Below, in pieces: positions 32,187 through 40,076 of a stretch of DNA of 40,076 nucleotides. The first letter of the stretch is position 1; each line of letters begins with the position of its first letter. The notes under the pieces were generated by a model that did no database searches, was not told the DNA's origin, and saw only the letters and a program-made list of their open reading frames with translations. A program made the position numbers and the translations under genes. Origin of the DNA: Ilumatobacteraceae bacterium (GTDB taxonomy: Bacteria > Actinomycetota > Acidimicrobiia > Acidimicrobiales > Iamiaceae); NCBI GenBank assembly GCA_025463265.1, contig JAOBWH010000053.1:1-40076 (forward strand), given 5' to 3'.

Positions 32187-33233
32187 GGCGCTGTCCTGCC
32201 GCACCGGACCGGTGACGGGCAGGCCGAGCAGGCGCTGGGACACCGGTTCGAGGATCAGCCAGGGATGGCTCGTGGGGCGGGTGCCCGCCGCGTCCCACCC
32301 GGCGAGCTCCACGAGGATGCGCAGGGCGTGGACCTTGCGGTGCCACGCCAGCTCCGCGTCGTCGACCAGGTCCGCAGGCCGGGCCAGCGCCCGGTAGCGC
32401 GCGTGGAAGCGGCGGGCGAGCACACGGCCGATGCGGCCCAGCGCGAGTCCCGCCGGTCCGGGCAGCTCCACCGGAGGGTTCGACAGCATCAGGTCGGTGA
32501 ACCCGAGCGTGAAGCCGGGGTGGGCGACGCGGGCGATGGTCCAGTCGATGAGCACGGGGCCGGTGGCGGTGACGAGCACGTTGAACGGGTGGAGGTCGCC
32601 GTGGCTGATCACCCGCCGCCGACGGGTCGGCTCGGTCGAGATGAGCTGCTCCGCCACGGCGATGAGGTCGGGCCGGTCCGCCACCGCCGCCTGCCAGATC
32701 TGGCCTTCGAGGAAGCCGATCGTGGTGGTTGGGATGCCGCCGTCGAGCGCACCCAGCTCGGCGTCCACCGACCGGGGGTCGAGGGCGTGGAGCTGGGCGG
32801 CCAGCGCGGCGAGCTGGTCGGGCAGCTGGCGGACGATGGCGGGGATCTGGGTGATGATCCGAGCCCCGTTCAGCCCCGAGAGCGTCGAGCTCCCGTCGAC
32901 GAGGTCCATCACCAGGAGGGCCCGGCCGAGCGGCGTGCGCTCGTCGGCGATCAGCCGGACGGCCGGGGTCGGGAAGCCCTGGCGGGCGACGTCGCGCTGC
33001 AGGGCCCCCTCCCAGGCGGCGACCACCGGGTTGGGCACGATCCGGGCGACCAGATCACCCGGCAGCTCGGGCGGAGGGTCGGCCAACGAGAAGCGGACCA
33101 TCTCGGCGTAGTACCCGCCCTGGAGCGAGACCGGAGGCGTGGCGTAGGCGAGGCCGTCTCGACCCGTGGCGTGCTCGAGGGTGGCGAGCAGGGCCGCGGC
33201 CGTGTCGGGCGCCACCGGATGGCCGTCGCTCAC
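32181..33233 (-). CDS. Aminoglycoside-phosphotransferase (APH) family kinase-like protein
   Basis: The product is 350 residues from GTG 33233 (TTG 33242 is an alternative). The kinase-like APH fold is shown by the Brenner motif ISHGDLHPFNVLV with Asp213 and Asn218, and the metal-binding LIDWTIA with Asp230. An N-lobe (~30-120) contains the QGGYYAEMVRF and LVMDLVDG linker motifs. This family includes antibiotic, choline, homoserine and fructosamine kinases; the substrate is unknown. It begins 20 bp after the E1 gene stop on the same strand, so it is probably the third gene of that operon. Confidence 0.82.
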   Translation of the reverse strand: MSDGHPVAPDTAAALLATLEHATGRDGLAYATPPVSLQGGYYAEMVRFSLADPPPELPGDLVARIVPNPVVAAWEGALQRDVARQGFPTPAVRLIADERTPLGRALLVMDLVDGSSTLSGLNGARIITQIPAIVRQLPDQLAALAAQLHALDPRSVDAELGALDGGIPTTTIGFLEGQIWQAAVADRPDLIAVAEQLISTEPTRRRRVISHGDLHPFNVLVTATGPVLIDWTIARVAHPGFTLGFTDLMLSNPPVELPGPAGLALGRIGRVLARRFHARYRALARPADLVDDAELAWHRKVHALRILVELAGWDAAGTRPTSHPWLILEPVSQRLLGLPVTGPVRQDSAS

Positions 33234-33253
33234 GGCCGCCAACCTACTGGCGG

Positions 33254-35359
33254 CTACCAGCCGGCGAGGTCGGTGAGGGCGGCGGCGATGTCATCGACCT
33301 GCGGGAGGATGGCCCGTTCGAGGGTCGGCTCGTAGGCCACCGGGGTGTCGGCGGCGCCGATGCGGCGGACCGGGGCGTCGAGGTCGGCGAAGCAGTGCTC
33401 CCCCACCCACGCCGCCACCTCGGCGCCGAACCCGGCGGTGAGGGTGTCCTCGTGCACGACCAGCACGCGGCTGGTGCGGGCTGCGCTGGCGGCCACGAGG
33501 TCGTGGTCCCAGGGGAGGATCGTGCGGAGGTCGAGGACCTCGGCCTCGATCCCCTCCCGTTCGGCGACCAGCTCGGCGGCGTCGACGGACCGGGCGACCG
33601 TGGCGCCCCAGGTGACGATGGTGACGTCGTCGCCGGGTCGGCGGATGTCGCCGATGCCGAAGGGCAGCACCCAGTCCTCCGGCGGGAACGGGTCGACGGT
33701 GCTGGGCTGGCGCAGGAGGTGCTTGTGCTCGAGGAACAGCACCGGGTCCTCGCAGCGGAACGCGTAGCGCAGGAGGCCGGCAGCATCGCGCGCCCGGCTC
33801 GGCATCGCGATCGACAGACCGGGGATGTGGGCGAAGATCGACTCGCCGCACTGGCTGTGCCAGATGCTGCCGCCGGTCAGGTACCCGCCGATGGGGATCC
33901 GCACCACCATCGGACAGGAGAAGGTCCCGTTCGAGCGCCAGCGGATGGTGGCCGCCTCGCTGCGGAGCTGGGTCATCGCCGGCCAGATGTAGTCGAAGAA
34001 CTGGATCTCCGGTGCCGGCCGCAGACCCCGGATGCCCTGGCCGACCGCGCGGCCGATGATGTTGGCCTCCGACAGCGGCGTGTTGAAGCACCGGGCCTGG
34101 CCGAACGCCCGCTGGAGGCCGTGGGTGGTGCCGAACACGCCGCCCTTGCCCTCGACGCCGGCGAGAACCTGCTCGCGCGCGTCGGCGACGTCTTCGCCGA
34201 AGACCCGGATGCGCTCGTCGGCCGCCATGGCCTCGTGCAGCGTGCGCTTGATGGCCTCCCCGAGCGGCACCGCGTCGGCGTCGTCGTCGTCGGCCCCTGT
34301 GCCGACCGCTGGTGGGCCCGGATCCGGGAGGGCGGGAAGGGCGGTGAGGTGATCTCCGATGGTCGCCGGATCGGGGCGGGGGGCCGCGAGGGCGGCGCTG
34401 GCGGCGTCGGCCACCTCCTGACGGGCCGCGTCTCGCAGGGCGCCCACCTCGGCCTCGGACAGGACCCCGCCTTCGACGAGGTCGCGGGCGAAGCGGTCGA
34501 TCGGGTCGTGGCGCGCCTCCTCGGCCAGCTCCTCGACCGATCGGTACTTGCTCTGGGTGTCGGCGGCCGAGTGCGAGTAGGGCCGCACCACGTCGGCGTG
34601 GATGAGGGCGGGCCCGACGCCGGCGCGGATGTGGGCGACGATCGACGCTGCTGCGTCGCGCACCCCGAAGTAGTCGGTGCCGTCGAGGTGGTGGACCTCC
34701 AGCCCCCGGTAGCCGCGGACCAGCTCGTGGACGGGTGCCGGGGCCTGGTCGGTGACCGGCACCGAGATGGCGAAGCCGTTGTCGGGCACGACGTACAGCA
34801 TGGGCAGGTGGAGGTTGCAGGCCGTGTTCAGGCTCTCCCAGAACTCGCCCTCGCTGCAGGCGCCCTCGCCCAGGCTGACGTAGGTGAGCTCGTCGCCGTG
34901 CGCGGCGCTCGCCCCGCGGTCGGCGGTGAGGTGGGGGCGGCGGACGAGGTAGCGACCGGCTTCGGCGCAACCCACCGCGGGGATGCACTGGCTACCCGTG
35001 GGGCTCGACTGGGTGACGATCTGGCGGGCGGCGTGGCCCCAGTGCGACGGCATCTGCCGGCCGCCGCTCGACGGGTCCGCGGCGGAGCCGACGGCCTGGA
35101 GCAGCACCTCGGTGGGCGTGACCCCGAGGCCGAGCACCAGGGCCTGGTCTCGGTAGTACGGGAAGAACCAGTCGTAGCCGGCCCGCAGGTGGCGGGCGAG
35201 GGCCAGGCCCACCGCCTCGTGACCGGCACCGGAGATCTGGAAGTACACCCGGCTCTGCTTCTGCATGGCGATCTCGCGGTCGTCGATCGCTCGCGACACG
35301 AGGGCGAGCCGGAGGTCGTCGACCAGCTCGTCCGCGGGGTAGCCCCGGAACTCGCTCAC
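33254..35359 (-). CDS. Fused 2-oxoacid dehydrogenase E1 alpha-beta subunit
   Basis: One 701-residue chain joins E1 alpha and E1 beta. Residues ~1-340 are the alpha part with the thiamine-diphosphate motif GEGACSEGEFWESLNTA at 164-180 and Asn194; YSHSAADTQSKYRS is the phosphorylation-loop-like region. A Pro/Asp-rich linker (~345-378) leads to the beta part (~380-701; VPLGEAIKRTLHEAMAADERIRVFGEDVA, FNTPLSEANIIGRAVGQGIRG, IPIGGYLTGGSIWHSQ). It resembles branched-chain (2-oxoisovalerate) dehydrogenase more than pyruvate dehydrogenase. The GTG start at 35359 overlaps the E2 stop in a GTGA. It decarboxylates 2-oxoacids and acylates the E2 lipoyl group. No E3 gene is present here. Confidence 0.92.
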   Translation of the reverse strand: MSEFRGYPADELVDDLRLALVSRAIDDREIAMQKQSRVYFQISGAGHEAVGLALARHLRAGYDWFFPYYRDQALVLGLGVTPTEVLLQAVGSAADPSSGGRQMPSHWGHAARQIVTQSSPTGSQCIPAVGCAEAGRYLVRRPHLTADRGASAAHGDELTYVSLGEGACSEGEFWESLNTACNLHLPMLYVVPDNGFAISVPVTDQAPAPVHELVRGYRGLEVHHLDGTDYFGVRDAAASIVAHIRAGVGPALIHADVVRPYSHSAADTQSKYRSVEELAEEARHDPIDRFARDLVEGGVLSEAEVGALRDAARQEVADAASAALAAPRPDPATIGDHLTALPALPDPGPPAVGTGADDDDADAVPLGEAIKRTLHEAMAADERIRVFGEDVADAREQVLAGVEGKGGVFGTTHGLQRAFGQARCFNTPLSEANIIGRAVGQGIRGLRPAPEIQFFDYIWPAMTQLRSEAATIRWRSNGTFSCPMVVRIPIGGYLTGGSIWHSQCGESIFAHIPGLSIAMPSRARDAAGLLRYAFRCEDPVLFLEHKHLLRQPSTVDPFPPEDWVLPFGIGDIRRPGDDVTIVTWGATVARSVDAAELVAEREGIEAEVLDLRTILPWDHDLVAASAARTSRVLVVHEDTLTAGFGAEVAAWVGEHCFADLDAPVRRIGAADTPVAYEPTLERAILPQVDDIAAALTDLAGW

Positions 35360-36639
35360 CCGGCGACCTCCGTGGACCAGTCCCGGTCCTCCAGCGCGGT
35401 GCGCACGTCGGCGAGGAACGCGGCGGCGTACGCGCCGTCGACGGCGCGGTGATCGAAGCTGAGGCTCAGGTTCCCGATGGGTCGCACGGCCACGCCCCAC
35501 CCGCCGGCGCCGTCGGCCACCGCGGTCGGGCGCATCCGGACCCCGTCGGTGGACAGGATCGCCACCTGCGGCTGGTTGATGATCGGCGCGGCCAGCACCG
35601 TGCCGTAGGAACCGACGTTGGTCACCGTGAACGTGCCGCCGTCGAGCGCGTCGCCGGGGAGGCGGCGACGCCGAGCCTGGTCGGCGGTCTCGGTCACGGC
35701 GGCGGCCAAGGCCTGCAGCCGGAGCTCGTGGGCGTCGCGGACGACGGGGACCAGGAGCGCCTCCTGGCCCACGTCGACGGCGATGCCGAGGTGGATGCGG
35801 CGGTGGACGATGAGGCGGTCGCCGTCGAAGCTGGCGTTCAGGTGGAGGAAGCGGTGCAACCCGTCGACCACGGCTCGGGCGACGAACGGCAGGTAGCTGA
35901 GGCCGGCGGACCGGCGGACCCGGTCGACGGCCGTCCAGTCCACCTCGACCACGACCAGGGCGTGGGCGGCGGTGGCCACCGAGCGGTGCAGGTGCTCGGC
36001 CGTGGCCAGCCGGGCCCTGGAGAGCGAGACGACGTCGTCGTCCGGACCCGGCTCCATCGACGGATCCGACGGATTCGGCGCGTTCGGCGCACTCGGCGTG
36101 CTCGGCGCGTTCGGCGCACTCGGCGTGCTCGGCGTGCTCGATCGCTGGGCGGCGGCCGCCAGGACGTCGTTGCGGGTGATGCGCCCGTCCCGGCCGGATC
36201 CGGCCACGTCGCCCACACCGAGGCCGTGCTCCTCGAGCAGCCGCCGCACCACCGGCGACACGACCGCACTCCGCTGGCCCGACGAGCTGGCCGAGTCGAC
36301 CGATTCGACGGGTTCGACCGCTTCCACGGGTTCGACGGGTTCGACCGGTTCGACGGATCCGACCGGTTCGGTGAGGTCGCCGGGAGGGTCGAAGGGCTCG
36401 TCGGCGGTGGGGGTGATGACGGCGACCGCGGTGCCGATGGGGACGGCATCGCCCTCGGCGACGAGCACCAGGCGGAGGAAGCCGGCCACGGCGGAGGGGA
36501 CCTCGGTGTCGACCTTCTCGGTGGACACCTCGAACAGCGTGTCGTCGACGGCCACCGGGTCGCCGACCGCCTTGGCCCACAGGGTGATGGTCCCCTCCAC
36601 AACCGTCTCGCCGAGCTGCGGCATCACCACCACATCCAT
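35356..36639 (-). CDS. 2-oxoacid dehydrogenase E2 (dihydrolipoamide acyltransferase)
   Basis: The 427-residue protein has one lipoyl domain (1-78) with Lys42 in STEKVDTEV, a Glu/Pro/Val hinge (90-117), a peripheral-subunit binding domain (~125-160, VSPVVRRLLEEHGLGVGDVAGSGRDGRITRNDV), a Ser/Pro/Ala/Asn hinge (166-194) and the acyltransferase domain (~205-427) with catalytic DHRAVDG (His397, Asp401). It forms the core of a branched-chain-type complex with the overlapping E1 gene. Both hinges are encoded by 9-base tandem repeats. CTAGGG lies about 9 bases before ATG 36639. A palindrome upstream is a candidate operator. Confidence 0.92.
   Translation of the reverse strand: MDVVVMPQLGETVVEGTITLWAKAVGDPVAVDDTLFEVSTEKVDTEVPSAVAGFLRLVLVAEGDAVPIGTAVAVITPTADEPFDPPGDLTEPVGSVEPVEPVEPVEAVEPVESVDSASSSGQRSAVVSPVVRRLLEEHGLGVGDVAGSGRDGRITRNDVLAAAAQRSSTPSTPSAPNAPSTPSAPNAPNPSDPSMEPGPDDDVVSLSRARLATAEHLHRSVATAAHALVVVEVDWTAVDRVRRSAGLSYLPFVARAVVDGLHRFLHLNASFDGDRLIVHRRIHLGIAVDVGQEALLVPVVRDAHELRLQALAAAVTETADQARRRRLPGDALDGGTFTVTNVGSYGTVLAAPIINQPQVAILSTDGVRMRPTAVADGAGGWGVAVRPIGNLSLSFDHRAVDGAYAAAFLADVRTALEDRDWSTEVAG
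36059..36146 (-). repeat. Nine-base tandem repeats in the E2 second hinge
   Basis: Units of the form (T/C)TCGGCG(C/T)(A/G) recur in tandem and encode SAPNAP/STPSTP hinge peptides on the minus strand. Such repeats can change length by slippage in steps of three residues without breaking the frame. Confidence 0.7.
36295..36372 (-). repeat. Nine-base tandem repeats in the E2 first hinge
   Basis: GTTCGACGG-like units recur and encode EPVEPVEPVEAVEPVES on the minus strand, between the lipoyl and E1-binding domains. Confidence 0.65.
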
Positions 36640-36675
36640 GACGACGACCCTAGGGATGTGACGCCCGTCTCACAC

Positions 36676-36691
36676 CTGACGCATCCGTCAG
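36676..36691. promoter_or_regulatory. Operator candidate CTGACG-N4-CGTCAG upstream of the E2-E1 operon
   Basis: A perfect inverted repeat lies 36 bp before the E2 ATG, in the only gap of this operon. The form suits a TetR- or GntR-family repressor. No such gene is adjacent. Confidence 0.5.
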
Positions 36692-36745
36692 ATCGCTCGG
36701 CGGCCACCAGACGAGCTCGCCGAGCGACCACGAGGCCTCGGACGC

Positions 36746-38428
36746 TCAGCCGGGCGTGTCCACCCGATCGGCGGGATCGGCGGGACCGGCGGGAGCGGTG
36801 GCATCGGCATCGGCCCCATCTGCCTCGCGGCGACGGCGGAGGGCGAGCACGCCCCCGGCTCCGGCGGCCACCACGGCCAGCCCCGCTCCGGCCAGGATCG
36901 CCGGCGACGGCCCATCGTTCGAGGAGGACGCGGCGGCCCCGGCGGAGGGCGACGTCGCACGGGTGGTGGCGGTCGATGCCGCGATCGCTTGCAGCCCGGA
37001 CAGATCCCGCTCGACCACGGCGTTGCGGTCGGCGACCCGGCTTCCCAGCGAGAACTGCGGCCAGGTTCCCCCGATCTGGGTGCGGCTGCGCTCACTCCAG
37101 GCCCGGGCCTCGTCGCTGCTCGACTTGTGGAAGTTCAAGGCGTACCCGCCCTCGTGCACCCGCAGCAGGGTGAAGCCGCCCGGGTACTCCTTCACCGCCG
37201 CCACCTCCTGGTGGACCACCCCGGGCGCGCCGGCGAGGGCGCTGCGGTGGTTGCGGTGGGTGTGCCCGGCGTGGTGCAGGAACACGCCCGGGTTCGCCCG
37301 GTACAGCGCCTGGATCTCGGCGGCCTGGTCGGCGTCGAGCGCACTGCTCGGCGGCGACGGGTAGGGCGACGCCTCGACGACCAGCGGATGGTGCCCGAAC
37401 ACCAGCGTGGGTTGATCGGCCGACGCCGCCACGGTCTCCTGGAACCAGGCCAGCTGCTCCGGCGACAGCTCGCCGGCCTCGCTCCCCTTGCCGGCCCGGT
37501 CGTAGGTGTCGATGCCGATCACCCGGAGGCCGGCGACCTCGGTGGAGAAGTAGGTGGGCTCGTCGTCGGGGAAGAACTCGTCGACGAAGCAGTCGTGACC
37601 GCCCCACCGCCCGACGCGGCAGCTCGCCCACGCGTCGCCGTCGTGCGCCCGGTCGTGGTTGCCCCGGGTCAGGAACCACTCCCGGTTCCGGCCGCCGAAC
37701 CCGTCGAGGAGCCGACGGGCGGTCGCCAGGTCCACCGGCTCGGCCTCGGCGGTGATGTCGCCCGCCGCCAGCAGGAAGTCGGCGCCCAGCGCAGCGGCGT
37801 CCTCCACCAGCGACTCGAACATCACCTCGGGATAGGGCGGATGACCGGGGACCTGCGACACGCCGGCGAGGGCCGCGATGTCGCCGGAGCGACCGGCGAC
37901 GGTCTCGCCGAAGTGGAAGTCGTTGCAGAGCACCACCGAGAACAGGAACCGCCCCGGCGGCGGCTGCGGCACGGTGAAGGCGTGCGGACCGTCGCCAGCC
38001 GGACCGGCGACCGTGCTCACGGCGTTGCCGTCGATCATCGAGAACGGCGTCGGTTCCGCCACCGCCCCGCCGGAGCGGGCCTCGTAGTGGTAGGTGCGCC
38101 CCGGCTCCAGCCCGGTCAGCTCCACGCGGTGGTACGGCGTGTCGGTCCGATCGCTGCTCGCCGTGCGGTCGAGCCGGGCCGGATCGGTCCCCCACCGCAC
38201 CTCGGCGTCGGCCGGCGCCGGCTCCGACCGGCCCAGCTCGTCGGTGGAACCGGTCGCGCCCGTGTACCAGGTGAGCACCGCCCGGTCCTCGGTCAGCGTC
38301 ACCAGCTCCAGCCCGCTCGGCGTCACGGGCCCGGCCTGGGCGCCCGCCCTCCCCGGAACCAGGAGACCACCGGCGGGCACGGCCGCAGCGGCGAGGGCCG
38401 TCCACCGCAGCAGGTCTCGTCTGGTCAC
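36746..38428 (-). CDS. Tat-exported metallophosphoesterase with C-terminal membrane anchor
   Basis: The product is 560 residues from GTG 38428 (MTRRDLLRW); GTG 38443 would add five residues. TRRDLLR and a following hydrophobic, AGAQA-ending stretch form a Tat signal. Residues ~34-155 are a fibronectin-like N-terminal domain as in purple acid phosphatases. The calcineurin-like domain (~160-420) has all metal motifs: DFHFGE (Asp170, His172), GDI (223-225), RGNHDR (Asn257, His258), GHH (345-347) and GHTHRNH (388-394). A Ser/Ala-rich linker, one helix (ILAGAGLAVVAAGAGGVLAL) and RRRRE anchor it at the surface. It is likely a phosphatase or phosphodiesterase; the substrate is unknown. It lies after the ABC exporter gene on the same strand, 96 bp away. 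Confidence 0.88.
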   Translation of the reverse strand: MTRRDLLRWTALAAAAVPAGGLLVPGRAGAQAGPVTPSGLELVTLTEDRAVLTWYTGATGSTDELGRSEPAPADAEVRWGTDPARLDRTASSDRTDTPYHRVELTGLEPGRTYHYEARSGGAVAEPTPFSMIDGNAVSTVAGPAGDGPHAFTVPQPPPGRFLFSVVLCNDFHFGETVAGRSGDIAALAGVSQVPGHPPYPEVMFESLVEDAAALGADFLLAAGDITAEAEPVDLATARRLLDGFGGRNREWFLTRGNHDRAHDGDAWASCRVGRWGGHDCFVDEFFPDDEPTYFSTEVAGLRVIGIDTYDRAGKGSEAGELSPEQLAWFQETVAASADQPTLVFGHHPLVVEASPYPSPPSSALDADQAAEIQALYRANPGVFLHHAGHTHRNHRSALAGAPGVVHQEVAAVKEYPGGFTLLRVHEGGYALNFHKSSSDEARAWSERSRTQIGGTWPQFSLGSRVADRNAVVERDLSGLQAIAASTATTRATSPSAGAAASSSNDGPSPAILAGAGLAVVAAGAGGVLALRRRREADGADADATAPAGPADPADRVDTPG

Positions 38429-38524
38429 GTAGCAGCCCGGCACGGCGGCGAAGCTACCGGGAGATCGAGAACCACGGGTTGCGGCGCCGTGGCCGGCACG
38501 TGACGCCGCCGGGTACGAGCGGGG

Positions 38525-40076
38525 TCAGGCGACCTCGGCGGCGGCGCCGGCGAACTGGGCGTTGTAGAGGGTGGCGTAGGCGCCGCCGGCGGCGAGGAGC
38601 TCCTCGTGGTTGCCCTGCTCGACGATGCGACCGGCCTCCATCACCAAGATGGTGTCGGCGTCGCGGATCGTCGAGAGCCGGTGGGCGATGACGAAGCTGG
38701 TCCGGTTGGAGCGCAGCGCCGCCATGGCCTGCTGGATCAGCACCTCGGTGCGGGTGTCGACCGAGCTGGTCGCCTCGTCGAGGATCAAGATGGTCGGGTC
38801 GGCGAGGAACGCCCGGGCGATGGTGAGCAGCTGCTTCTCGCCCGCGCTCACGCTGCCGCCCTCGTCGTCGACCAGCGTGTCGTAGCCCTCGGGCAGCGAG
38901 TGCACGAACCGGTCGACGTAGGTGGCCTTGGCCGCCTCGACGATCTTCTCCTCGGTGGCCTCGAGGTTGCCGTAGGCGATGTTCTCGCGGATGGTGCCGC
39001 CGAACATCCAGGTGTCCTGGAGGACCATGCCGATGTTCGACCGCAGGTCGTGGCGGCGCATGTGGGCGATGTCGAGCCCGTCGAGCCGGATCGCCCCCTC
39101 GTCCAGCTCGTAGAACCGCATGATCAGGTTCACCAGCGTGGTCTTGCCCGCACCGGTGGGACCGACGATGGCCACGGTCTGGCCGGGCTCGGCCACCAGC
39201 GACAGGTCCTCGATCAGCTCGGTGCCGGGGAGGTAGCTGAACGACACGTGGTCGAACTCGACCCGGCCACGGGGCCGTTCGTCGATGAGCGGGCGCTCGT
39301 CGTCGGCCGTCTGATCCGGGCCGTCGAGCAGCTCGAAAACCCGCTCGGCCGACGCCACGCCGGACTGGAACACGTTGGCCATCGACGCCAGCTGGGTCAG
39401 CGGCTGGGTGAACTGGCGCGAGTACTGGATGAACGCCTGCATGTCGCCGATGCTGAGCTGCCCCGACGAGATCTTGATGCCGCCCACGACGGCGATCACC
39501 ACGTAGTTCAGGTTGCCGAGGAACATCATCGCCGGCTGGATGATCCCGGAGATGAACTGGGCGCCGAAGCTGGCCTCGTAGAGCTCCTCGTTCTTGGCGT
39601 TGAACCGCGCCTCGACATCCGCGCTGCGCCCGAACACCTTCACGAGCGAGTGGCCGGTGAAGGCCTCCTCCACCTGCGCGTTGAGCGCGCCGGTGTGCGC
39701 CCACTGCGCGATGAACCGCTTCTTCGACCGCTTGGCGATCGTCTTCAGCGTGAACAGCGACGCCGGGATCGTCAGCACCGCGATCGACGCCAGGAGCGGC
39801 GAGATGGTGAACATCATGATGACCACGCCGAAGATGGTGAGCACCGAGGTGAGCATCTGGCTCAAGGTCTGCTGGAGGCTCTGGGCCACGTTGTCGATGT
39901 CGTTGGTGACCCGGCTGAGCAGATCGCCGCGGGGCTGGCGGTCCACGTAGCCGAGGGGCAGCTCGTGGAGCTTGTCCTCGACGTCGGCCCGCAGCCGGAA
40001 CATCGTCTTCTGGACGACGCCGGCCAGCAGCCAGGCCTGGCCGTAGGCCATGGTGGCCGACACGATGTAGAGCACG
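38525..40076 (-). CDS. ABC exporter half-transporter, membrane plus ATPase domains (5' end missing)
   Basis: At least 516 residues are in the window; the N-terminus lies beyond base 40076. The transmembrane domain (~1-255) includes the [23 protein letters not shown] coupling region. The ATPase domain (~272-505) has Walker [14 protein letters not shown]-loop [17 protein letters not shown], an atypical signature [15 protein letters not shown] in place of LSGGQ, Walker [17 protein letters not shown] and switch His in [14 protein letters not shown]. The full catalytic set and VSAGEK signature fit one subunit of a heterodimeric multidrug-type exporter (Rv1272c/Rv1273c-like). The partner gene is expected just beyond the window. 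Confidence 0.9.
   Translation of the reverse strand, partial: VLYIVSATMAYGQAWLLAGVVQKTMFRLRADVEDKLHELPLGYVDRQPRGDLLSRVTNDIDNVAQSLQQTLSQMLTSVLTIFGVVIMMFTISPLLASIAVLTIPASLFTLKTIAKRSKKRFIAQWAHTGALNAQVEEAFTGHSLVKVFGRSADVEARFNAKNEELYEASFGAQFISGIIQPAMMFLGNLNYVVIAVVGGIKISSGQLSIGDMQAFIQYSRQFTQPLTQLASMANVFQSGVASAERVFELLDGPDQTADDERPLIDERPRGRVEFDHVSFSYLPGTELIEDLSLVAEPGQTVAIVGPTGAGKTTLVNLIMRFYELDEGAIRLDGLDIAHMRRHDLRSNIGMVLQDTWMFGGTIRENIAYGNLEATEEKIVEAAKATYVDRFVHSLPEGYDTLVDDEGGSVSAGEKQLLTIARAFLADPTILILDEATSSVDTRTEVLIQQAMAALRSNRTSFVIAHRLSTIRDADTILVMEAGRIVEQGNHEELLAAGGAYATLYNAQFAGAAAEVA

Noticed and set aside
33254-36580. A single 1108-residue protein covering both E1 and most of the E2 region
   Set aside because: Only the part from GTG 35359 has E1 motifs. 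The upstream part is a shadow of the E2 gene, which reads in a different frame with intact lipoyl and catalytic motifs.

Overview
The window is about 40 kb of very GC-rich DNA with frequent GTG starts, several 4-bp GTGA gene overlaps, Tat and Sec exported enzymes, BTAD/AfsR-type regulators, a DosR-like response regulator and DUF4214 repeats on a giant surface protein. This fits a high-GC actinobacterium. The giant modular surface protein and the tandem AfsR-like regulators make an Acidimicrobiia (Iamia-like) lineage my best guess, but no database search was possible. I see no tRNA, rRNA, CRISPR array or intact mobile element.

Left part (1-15.9 kb): the 3' end of one AfsR-like regulator overlaps, by GTGA, a complete 1195-residue AfsR-like regulator (winged helix, BTAD, AAA ATPase, TPR). 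A 175-bp gap follows, with CCAAGCG-type heptamers at exact 11-bp spacing, the layout expected of a SARP/AfsR operator. It lies directly in front of a 3966-residue secreted protein built from an SGNH hydrolase, four units of an unnamed ~330-residue repeat, a long RTX calcium-binding array, Ig-like repeats, FN3 and DUF4214. Operator spacing puts the predicted transcription start on the ATG itself, so the mRNA may be leaderless. Two hairpins close this unit.

Middle (16-24.5 kb): a PAP2 membrane phosphatase and a cupredoxin-fused multicopper oxidase on the minus strand are divergent from a DosR/DevR-like response regulator, with a DosR-box-like palindrome between them. Then come DUF1697, a small HTH protein, a 686-residue SPFH (flotillin-like) protein with a 16-bp-stem terminator, a 565-bp gene-poor gap, a lone Anbu proteasome-type protease and a GNAT-like protein. 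Two copies of a 60-bp hairpin repeat lie upstream of that last gene.

Right part (24.5-40 kb): a polar amino-acid ABC importer operon (lipoprotein, permease, ATPase); an oxidative-stress cluster (ahpC, ahpF, oxyR) with a strong hairpin between ahpC and ahpF; a PhoX/DUF839-type protein whose Tat signal lies upstream of its first normal start codon; a 2-oxoacid dehydrogenase set (E2, then fused E1 alpha-beta) followed by an APH-family kinase; a Tat-exported metallophosphoesterase; and one half of an ABC exporter cut by the window end. The two Tat proteins share a C-terminal membrane anchor design, suggesting two cell-surface phosphatase-like enzymes.
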